DNA from: Acetatifactor sp.
GTDB lineage: Bacteria; Bacillota; Clostridia; Lachnospirales; Lachnospiraceae
Direction of reading: 5' to 3'
DNA: 5,828 nucleotides
Assembly (NCBI GenBank): GCA_016303085.1
Contig: JAEDMI010000156.1
Location: forward strand, 1 to 5,828
Position numbers and translations under genes: made by a program. Position 1 is the stretch's first letter, and each line of letters opens with the position of its first letter. The notes beneath the pieces are model-generated. The model ran no database searches. It worked only from the letters and a program-made list of their open reading frames with translations, and was not told the DNA's origin. This document shows, piece by piece, positions 1 to 4,679 of this stretch.

Positions 1-1286
1 ATGATGAGCTTACTGAGTTCGGTAAAGCCCAGAGAGATTATCAGGAATGGCTGCAGGAGACCTACAATTTCACCATGGTGCAGAAGAACTACGCAGGTTG
101 GGGATGGGGCGAGGGTTCCATCGGCGAGGCATTCGTACAGGCTGCAACTTCCGGTTCTGACGAAAATATTATCTATACTTTGACCAACTCTTCAGCTACC
201 GCTGCAGACGTAAGTCAGGGACTGATGTATGACATTTCTAAGCTGGATGGCGATGTAATTGACCTTTCCAGAGAGAAGTGGACCTGCAACGGCGAGCTTG
301 AAAGCTGGGCTATCGGCGATGCAAAGTACTGCTTCTACGCAGGCCCTTCCGAGCCCAGAGGAGGCTTGTATTTCAATAAGGACGTGCTGAAGGATGCAGG
401 TATCGATCCTGAGTCCATTTATGATATGCAGGCAAACGGCACCTGGACTTGGGATGCTTGGATAGATGTCATGAGCAAGGTTCAGCGCGATATCGACAAC
501 GATGGACAGATTGATGTTTACGGCTGCGTACAGAACAACGGCGGTATGATTTACGAGTGTGTTCGTTCCAACGGCGGTGCTCTGGTGAGCAAGAATGCGG
601 ACGGTACATATGCACTGACCGCTGACAGCGATGCAGTGAGAGAAGGTCTGCACTTCGCTATTGACGAAGTAACTAACAAATACTTCCTGAACTACAGCAA
701 CGAAGACGGCAGCAATTGGGAGGACTACAAGGTACGTTTCATGAACGGCGAAGCTGCTTTCATGTATGATGACGCATACTGCGCATACGAGGGAGGCTGG
801 CTGACCGGTACTTCCAAGGATGGCGAAGGTAACGCTACCGCTGTCAACGGCGTAGAGCTGACCCAGAGCATTGACTACGGTTTCGTAATGTTCCCCAAGG
901 GACCCAAGGCTGACGACTATGTAACCAACAAGTCCAACAACCCTGTATGTATGCCTTCTTCCTACAGCGATGAAAAGGCAAGACTGCTGATGTTCGCATA
1001 CGATGTATGGACCGATGACGTTCCCGGTGCCGATTGGGAGGGATACTATTCACTTTTGGATAACCTGTACGGCGGTATGAGAGATACCCGTTCCGTTGAG
1101 GAGACCATCGACATGATGACTACCAGAGGTGTGGATGACCTTCACTCTATTGTTCCGAACTTTGATCCCAACAATAACTTCCTGTGGGCTCTCGGAGCCG
1201 GCTCCGATGTTGACGCTGTTCTGGAAGCAAAGCTCACTGAATGGCAGACCGCAGTGGATGAGTTTAACGCATCCTTGGCACAATAA
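1..1286 (+). CDS. Extracellular solute-binding protein of a carbohydrate ABC transporter (family 1), 5'-truncated by window edge
   Basis: The frame is open from base 3 (first full codon GAT) to the TAA at 1284, giving about 427 visible residues. The ATG at 75 is internal, because the frame continues upstream with family-like sequence (F-G-K-A-Q-R-D-Y-Q-E-W-L). Family-1 binding proteins usually have 430-500 residues, so the missing part is roughly the signal peptide and first strand. Seen: the hinge-region pattern G-G-L-Y-F-N-K-D-V-L-K-D-A-G-I-D at 360-407, the W-T-W-D-A-W helix start near 441-460, and an acidic loop D-I-D-N-D-G-Q-I-D (489-515) with Ca-binding D-x-D-x-D-G spacing, which recurs in this family. 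Aromatic residues are plentiful, as expected for sugar stacking. The family captures a sugar or oligosaccharide outside the membrane and delivers it to MalF/MalG-type permeases. Neither permease follows; a terminator comes 47 nt after the stop. The ligand cannot be read from the sequence. Six cysteines are present, which is many for an exported Firmicute protein. Confidence 0.9.
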   Translation, partial: DELTEFGKAQRDYQEWLQETYNFTMVQKNYAGWGWGEGSIGEAFVQAATSGSDENIIYTLTNSSATAADVSQGLMYDISKLDGDVIDLSREKWTCNGELESWAIGDAKYCFYAGPSEPRGGLYFNKDVLKDAGIDPESIYDMQANGTWTWDAWIDVMSKVQRDIDNDGQIDVYGCVQNNGGMIYECVRSNGGALVSKNADGTYALTADSDAVREGLHFAIDEVTNKYFLNYSNEDGSNWEDYKVRFMNGEAAFMYDDAYCAYEGGWLTGTSKDGEGNATAVNGVELTQSIDYGFVMFPKGPKADDYVTNKSNNPVCMPSSYSDEKARLLMFAYDVWTDDVPGADWEGYYSLLDNLYGGMRDTRSVEETIDMMTTRGVDDLHSIVPNFDPNNNFLWALGAGSDVDAVLEAKLTEWQTAVDEFNASLAQ

Positions 1287-1293
1287 TCACGCA

Positions 1294-1308
1294 GGTGTGA
1301 TACACACC
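1294..1308 (+). repeat. Short inverted repeat just after the binding-protein stop
   Basis: GGTGTG (1294-1299) and CACACC (1303-1308) are perfectly complementary around a 3-nt loop. They lie 8 nt after the stop codon and have no T-run. This could be an mRNA 3'-end stem preceding the true terminator, or chance. Confidence 0.3.
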
Positions 1309-1332
1309 GGATTGTAACAATTAACAGATTTA

Positions 1333-1364
1333 GGGGTGGTGTTTTCCGGGCACCATCCCTTTTT
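1333..1364 (+). terminator. Rho-independent terminator of the solute-binding protein gene
   Basis: GGGGTGGTG (1333-1341) pairs with CACCATCCC (1351-1359) to form a 9-bp stem with one G-T wobble and a 9-nt loop. TTTTT (1360-1364) follows immediately. Position just downstream of the stop at 1286 and orientation both fit an intrinsic terminator. It separates the transporter unit from the next operon. Confidence 0.88.
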
Positions 1365-1392
1365 CAATATCAGCTCAAACTTTGCGGTTTCT

Positions 1393-1422
1393 ATGAAAAT
1401 ATTTCCGTTATTATGATATAAT
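1393..1422 (+). promoter_or_regulatory. Extended -10 promoter for the U32-like gene pair
   Basis: A perfect TATAAT lies at 1417-1422, preceded by TG at 1414-1415, giving the extended -10 form TGnTATAAT. The best -35 candidate is ATGAAA (1393-1398, 18-nt spacer), which matches TTGACA at 4 of 6 positions; a weak -35 is usual with an extended -10. Transcription would start near 1429, leaving a leader of about 75 nt before the ATG at 1503. The site lies about 30 bp after the preceding terminator's T-run, which supports an independent transcription unit. Confidence 0.7.
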
Positions 1423-1449
1423 ATGCACAGTTGTTTCAATATGTAAAAG

Positions 1450-1470
1450 TCTCTTCAGATTCTCAAGAGA
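1450..1470 (+). repeat. Inverted repeat in the leader of the U32-like operon
   Basis: TCTCTT (1450-1455) and AAGAGA (1465-1470) are perfect complements around a 9-nt loop, located about 20 nt into the predicted leader and 32 nt before the start codon. It could be an operator half-site pair or a weak leader hairpin. It is AT-rich and short, so chance is possible. No known riboswitch pattern was recognised in this leader. Confidence 0.25.
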
Positions 1471-1502
1471 AAAGCAGATACCCATGAAAGGAAGAATAGA
1501 AG

Positions 1503-2453
1503 ATGGAAGTCAAATTTCACCTGCCGGGTCTCAGACAGAATTATCCCCTGAATATGACGATATTGTCTATGCTGGAGAAAAGACCTCAGTATTTCAGGGA
1601 GGGAGTTAAGATTGCATCGTTTTTCGGAGAGTTTCCCACCTCTCTCTGGAATGGCGGAAGACCCTCCTTCAGCGACCAGTGCGATGCGGGATTTGTGGAA
1701 AATGTGGTAAGGAGTTTCAATGCCAAGGGCGTGCCCGTTCGTTACACCTACACCAACATGTTTCTGACAGCGGAGGACTTAAAGGATCCCTACTGCAATT
1801 TCTGCATGAAAGCAGCAGACAACGGGATGAACGAAGTACTTCTGGTCTCTCCCCTGCTGGAGGAGTATGTGAGGAAGAATTATCCGAGATTTAAGATCAA
1901 CAGCTCCACCTGCAAGGAAATCCGGGATATAGATGCAGTGAACGAAGAACTGCGCCGGGATTACAATCTGGTGGTTCTGGATTATAATTTCAACAATAAT
2001 TTTGAGGCGCTGGAAAGGATTGAGGACAAGGGGCGTTGCGAGATTCTGGTAAACGCTGTATGCACACCTGATTGTCCCAGACGGAAAAAGCATTACGAAA
2101 ACGTAGCGAAAAATCAGAAAATTATGCTGAAGAATCGGAAGCTTCCTCCGAACAGGCAGATTCCCTTAGAGCCCTGGAGCTGCGAATACGGAGAGCACAA
2201 CGAGTTCCATACAATCCAGGGCTACAGCACCTATGTATCCCCGGAGGATATCTGGGAAAAGTATGTGCCCATGGGCTTTCATAATTTTAAGCTTGAGGGC
2301 AGGACGGCAAATTTCTTTTATGTGATGGAGCTTTACTGCCATTATCTGATTCGTCCGGAGTACAGAGTGGACGCTATGACAACATTGCTAAACAGTCTGG
2401 AGAGCAGTCATGTGATTAGCCTGATGAGACCCAGACCGGGCAGATGGCCCTAA
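1503..2453 (+). CDS. U32 peptidase-like TIM-barrel protein, copy A (putative Fe-S protein)
   Basis: 316 residues, no signal peptide or membrane segment, so probably cytoplasmic. The start is fixed by AGGAAG (1489-1494), 8 nt before ATG 1503. Seen in order: H-L-P-G at 6-9, F-G-x-F-P-T-S-L-W-N-G-G-R at 41-53, G-V-P-V-R-Y-T-Y-T-N at 76-85, P-Y-C-N (Cys98), A-D-N-G-M-N at 105-110, V-V-L-D-Y at 157-161, E-I-L-V-N-A-V-C-T-P-D-C-P at 180-192 (Cys187, Cys191), H-Y at 197-198, Cys227, and N-F-K-L-E-G-R-T at 261-268. The last motif plus its aromatic follow-on closely resembles the S-L-K-I-E-G-R segment of U32 proteins, and the 180-191 segment resembles the U32 signature one residue short. Known U32 proteins (UbiU/UbiV, RlhA, TrhP) are Fe-S proteins acting in O2-independent hydroxylation or RNA modification rather than proven proteases. 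Catalysis and substrate here are unknown. It is first in a two-gene operon with a paralogue. Alternative: a separate TIM-barrel family sharing only the core. Confidence 0.85.
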   Translation: MEVKFHLPGLRQNYPLNMTILSMLEKRPQYFREGVKIASFFGEFPTSLWNGGRPSFSDQCDAGFVENVVRSFNAKGVPVRYTYTNMFLTAEDLKDPYCNFCMKAADNGMNEVLLVSPLLEEYVRKNYPRFKINSSTCKEIRDIDAVNEELRRDYNLVVLDYNFNNNFEALERIEDKGRCEILVNAVCTPDCPRRKKHYENVAKNQKIMLKNRKLPPNRQIPLEPWSCEYGEHNEFHTIQGYSTYVSPEDIWEKYVPMGFHNFKLEGRTANFFYVMELYCHYLIRPEYRVDAMTTLLNSLESSHVISLMRPRPGRWP

Positions 2454-2462
2454 GGAAGGAGA
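2452..2462 (+). promoter_or_regulatory. Ribosome binding site overlapping the stop of copy A; decides start of copy B
   Basis: The purine run AAGGAAGGAGA begins inside the TAA stop of the upstream gene (2451-2453). The AAGGAG core (2456-2461) lies 4 nt from the first ATG (2466) and 7 nt from the second (2469). The usual 5-9 nt spacing favours 2469. The stop overlap suggests translational coupling of the two genes. Confidence 0.7.
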
Positions 2463-2465
2463 GAA

Positions 2466-3386
2466 ATGATGGCAAAGAAAACTGTTTACTGGCATCTGCC
2501 GGGTTTCTGCTATTTCAGGCAGTTAAACGCGGCAGTCATTGCTCTGATGAAGGAGTATCCGAACTGCTTTCGGGATGGTTATCGGATTGGCTCGGTCTAC
2601 GGCACCTTTCCGGGAGCCATTTGGAACGGCGGCAGAGTGGTGATGGGAATTGCGGGAAAGAGGGATATTGAGGCGACCCTGAAGCTATACAACAGCAAGG
2701 GTGTGCCTGTGCGGTTTACCTGGACAAACTCTGTGCTGGAAGAAAAGCATGTCTATGATACCTATTGTAATCTGATTATGCGCATGGCGGACAACGGAAT
2801 GAATCAGGTTCTGGTGAACGTTCCGGCACTGGAGGAATATATCAGGCGGGAATACCCGGGCTTCAAATTAATCTCCTCCACCACAAAGCGGATTAATGAG
2901 ACGGATGGGGTTCTTGCGGAACTTCAGAAGGATTATTTTCTTGTGGTGTTGGATTATGACCTGAACCATGACGCAAAGACACTGGAGGCAATTGAACCAT
3001 GGGCGGACAGAGTGGAGATTTTGGTGAATGAGGTCTGCTCTCCGGGATGCCCGCTTCGTGCCCAGCATTATGCACAGCAGTCCAGGGCGCAACTGGAGTT
3101 TGACGTGGGAGCTCTTTTTCGCTGTCCCAATTCCAACCAGCAGAAAGGCTTTGAAGAGTGCATGAAGCGCCCGGCGTTTATCTCCAACGAGGAGATTGGA
3201 AGCTATATTGACAAAGGTTTTGTTAATTTTAAAATCGCCGGCAGAGGAATGCCCCAGAGCTATGTATATGACGCGTATCTGTATTATCTTGTAAAGGAGG
3301 ACCAAAGGGATTTCATCCGTAGGAGGATTGAAGAACTTTTGCAAAAATATCGGCAGACAGCTCTTCCGGGAGGACGTCGGCCGTAA
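2466..3386 (+). CDS. U32 peptidase-like TIM-barrel protein, copy B (putative Fe-S protein)
   Basis: 306 residues from the first of two adjacent ATGs (2466 and 2469); the second has better RBS spacing and removes one Met. It is a divergent paralogue of the upstream protein, roughly 35-40% identical by eye over the first 200 residues. Shared blocks: H-L-P-G (10-13), Y-G-x-F-P-G-A-I-W-N-G-G-R (45-57), G-V-P-V-R-F-T-W-T-N (79-88), T-Y-C-N (Cys101), A-D-N-G-M-N (108-113), V-V-L-D-Y (160-164), E-I-L-V-N-E-V-C-S-P-G-C-P-L-R (184-198; Cys191, Cys195), H-Y (201-202), Cys220, and N-F-K-I-A-G-R (254-260). Of its seven cysteines, only these four align with copy A. The U32 Glu before G-R is Ala here, a difference from copy A and from typical U32 proteins. 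No signal peptide, so cytoplasmic. Two tandem unequal U32-like proteins suggest a heterodimer, as in UbiU-UbiV; the reaction is unknown. Confidence 0.85.
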   Translation: MMAKKTVYWHLPGFCYFRQLNAAVIALMKEYPNCFRDGYRIGSVYGTFPGAIWNGGRVVMGIAGKRDIEATLKLYNSKGVPVRFTWTNSVLEEKHVYDTYCNLIMRMADNGMNQVLVNVPALEEYIRREYPGFKLISSTTKRINETDGVLAELQKDYFLVVLDYDLNHDAKTLEAIEPWADRVEILVNEVCSPGCPLRAQHYAQQSRAQLEFDVGALFRCPNSNQQKGFEECMKRPAFISNEEIGSYIDKGFVNFKIAGRGMPQSYVYDAYLYYLVKEDQRDFIRRRIEELLQKYRQTALPGGRRP

Positions 3387-3392
3387 AAGAAT

Positions 3393-3410
3393 CGGTCGCG
3401 AAGGCGGCCG
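3393..3410 (+). other. GC-rich hairpin 6 nt after the copy B stop; possible weak terminator or 3'-end stem
   Basis: CGGTCGC (3393-3399) pairs with GCGGCCG (3404-3410) through seven pairs, one of them T-G, closed by a GAAG tetraloop. Flanking GTAAAA (3383-3388) and TTTTAC (3425-3430) could form a second, outer stem around it. There is no T-run directly after the inner stem, so it is not a classic intrinsic terminator, but its place right after the stop fits a 3'-end or attenuating stem. Confidence 0.4.
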
Positions 3411-3470
3411 GAGCAGATAAATCGTTTTACTTCATGCACTCTGCGTGCACACTGTGTTCTTTTGTCCGTC

Positions 3471-3512
3471 GGGGAAAAGAACGCAAGGATTGGGGGAAAG
3501 AACGCAAGGATT
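3471..3512 (+). repeat. 21-bp tandem direct repeat upstream of the adaptor operon
   Basis: Two copies, 3471-3491 and 3492-3512, lie head to tail and match at 20 of 21 positions; the only difference is A at 3475 versus G at 3496. The shared 16-nt core is AAAGAACGCAAGGATT (3476-3491 and 3497-3512). The period is two helical turns, so both copies face the same side of the DNA. The block covers about -90 to -49 relative to the start predicted from the TATAAT at 3549, a usual place for an activator or repressor site. A simple replication-slippage duplication is the alternative. Confidence 0.8.
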
Positions 3513-3524
3513 AGAGAGCGGACA

Positions 3525-3554
3525 GCGATATATGATATACAATGTAACTATAAT
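3525..3554 (+). promoter_or_regulatory. Probable promoter of the HlyD-family adaptor operon, with poor -35
   Basis: A perfect TATAAT lies at 3549-3554 in an AT-rich stretch, 27 nt before the start codon at 3582. No TTGACA-like hexamer occurs at the right distance (positions 3525-3531 read GCGATAT), and there is no TG extension. Transcription would begin near 3561, giving a leader of about 20 nt that holds the RBS. A good -10 with no -35, next to tandem repeats, would fit an activator-dependent promoter; this is inference. Confidence 0.45.
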
Positions 3555-3563
3555 GTGTACGAT

Positions 3564-3571
3564 GGAGGAGG
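3564..3571 (+). promoter_or_regulatory. Strong RBS fixing the start of the first adaptor gene
   Basis: GGAGGAGG (3564-3571) lies 10 nt before ATG 3582. The same frame is open further upstream to a TTG at 3462, but that extension would put about 40 charged residues, including the translated tandem repeat, in front of the signal peptide. The RBS and signal peptide together place the start at 3582; ATG 3588 is a second possibility. Confidence 0.75.
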
Positions 3572-3581
3572 CAAGGGTATC

Positions 3582-4679
3582 ATGTGGATGCAAAAAAGCG
3601 GCGTCCGACTGAAAAGAATGAGTGTATGCATCGTATCCGCCCTTTTGCTGTGCGGTTGCGGACGGCAGGAGGAACCGGAAGACGTCGTTGTGATAGAGCA
3701 GGAGGACAACGGGGGTTCCTACGAGTTTGCTTCGGCGGAAATCGGGGATGTGGTGAAGACAAAAAAGATTACCTGCAAATACAGACAGGTTCAGGAGCAG
3801 GAGGTGAAGTTTCCTCTGGGCGGCAGAATCGTGGATCAGGTTTACGTGGAGGAGGGAGACACTGTAAAGAAGGGTCAGCTTCTTGCGGAACTGTCCAGCC
3901 AGGACTTGAAGCGCAGAATCGAGGATTTGGAGTACCGAATTGCTAAGAACGAACTGCTTTTGGGATATGTGGATGCCAACGAAGAAATTCAAATTTCAGG
4001 GTTATGGGTTAATTATCTTTACGGGTACGGGGGAAGCGAGGAGGAGCTGAATAAGCGGATTGAGGCGCTTCAACAGAACAGCCGTTACCGGAGGGAGGAT
4101 TACAGCGACGCGCTTGCAGCGGATCGGGAGGAATTGGAACAGCTGGAGAAGGATTATCGGGACAGCCGGATTTATGCGGCGATGGATGGCGTGATTTACG
4201 ATATGAAGGATTTCCCGGTAGGATCTACCTCTCAGTTGGGCGAGACAATTATGACGGTGATGGATACCTCTGAGAGTCTGTTTGAAGCAAAAGAGCCGGA
4301 GATGGCGCAGTATTTTCACGAGGGGGAGACGGTGTCTATGACCATCAGTTTCGGAAACGGTGCCGGTCAATATCTGCTTCTGCCCTATAGGATGGATGAG
4401 TGGGGTGATACCCAGCTTTTCGAGGTCTATGATGGACCGGAGGAAAGGGCTACGGAGGTTGGTACTTCCGGGACAATCACAGTGGTGGAGGACAGCAGGC
4501 AGAATGTGTTGACACTGCCGGTCAGTGCGATAAAAAACGCCGGAGAAAAACATTATGTGTATGTGTTGGGCGAGGGCGACGTGCGGGAGGCCAGATGGGT
4601 GGAGACGGGGCTGTTTGGTGACAGTCTGGTGGAGATTCTGAGTGGTCTGGCGGAAGGGGAAAAGGTTATCTTAAAATGA
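3582..4679 (+). CDS. HlyD/MacA-type membrane-fusion (adaptor) lipoprotein, copy 1
   Basis: 365 residues from ATG 3582. Signal peptide: basic K/R residues at 5-12, hydrophobic 14-23, lipobox L-C-G|C with Cys26 as the lipid-anchored residue, then an acidic linker. Domains by pattern: first half of the lipoyl-like domain at about 72-105 (G-G-R-I-V-D-Q-V-Y-V-E-E-G-D-T-V-K-K-G-Q-L-L), an alpha-hairpin at about 106-195 rich in Glu, Lys, Arg and Leu, second lipoyl half at about 196-230 (A-A-M-D-G-V-I-Y), a beta-barrel to about 305, and a membrane-proximal part ending in G-L-x-E-G-E-K-V-I-L-K, typical of the family. Such adaptors join an ABC or RND pump to outer parts and stimulate transport; in a monoderm the protein would sit on the outer face of the membrane. 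An aromatic, Gly-rich insert (about 140-151) breaks the hairpin. The stop overlaps the next gene's start by 4 nt, so the two are probably co-translated. Substrate unknown. Confidence 0.88.
   Translation: MWMQKSGVRLKRMSVCIVSALLLCGCGRQEEPEDVVVIEQEDNGGSYEFASAEIGDVVKTKKITCKYRQVQEQEVKFPLGGRIVDQVYVEEGDTVKKGQLLAELSSQDLKRRIEDLEYRIAKNELLLGYVDANEEIQISGLWVNYLYGYGGSEEELNKRIEALQQNSRYRREDYSDALAADREELEQLEKDYRDSRIYAAMDGVIYDMKDFPVGSTSQLGETIMTVMDTSESLFEAKEPEMAQYFHEGETVSMTISFGNGAGQYLLLPYRMDEWGDTQLFEVYDGPEERATEVGTSGTITVVEDSRQNVLTLPVSAIKNAGEKHYVYVLGEGDVREARWVETGLFGDSLVEILSGLAEGEKVILK

Noticed and set aside
192..653. Open frame on the minus strand, 153 codons
   Set aside because: Antisense to the well-supported solute-binding protein, with composition of a shadow frame and no family-like motifs.
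1484..1606. Short open frame from ATG 1484 overlapping the start of copy A, and an ATG-TAA pair at 1441-1446 in the leader
   Set aside because: Neither has a recognisable ribosome binding site upstream; the AGGAAG site lies after ATG 1484 and serves ATG 1503.
1503..3386. Radical SAM enzymes as an identity for the paired cysteine proteins
   Set aside because: No C-x3-C-x2-C motif is present; the shared pattern is C-x3-C plus two distant cysteines, and the N-F-K-[LI]-x-G-R segment fits U32 proteins better.
3471..3512. The tandem repeat as the beginning of a CRISPR array
   Set aside because: The two units abut directly with no spacers, there are only two copies, and no cas genes are present.
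3462..3581. N-terminal extension of the first adaptor from a TTG at 3462
   Set aside because: It would put about 40 charged residues before a clear lipoprotein signal peptide. The strong GGAGGAGG site and signal peptide place the start at 3582.
3432..3992. Minus-strand open frame of 186 codons crossing the intergenic region and the first adaptor gene
   Set aside because: It runs antisense over the signal peptide and lipoyl domain of the adaptor, and its proline/cysteine repeats come only from the tandem DNA repeat.
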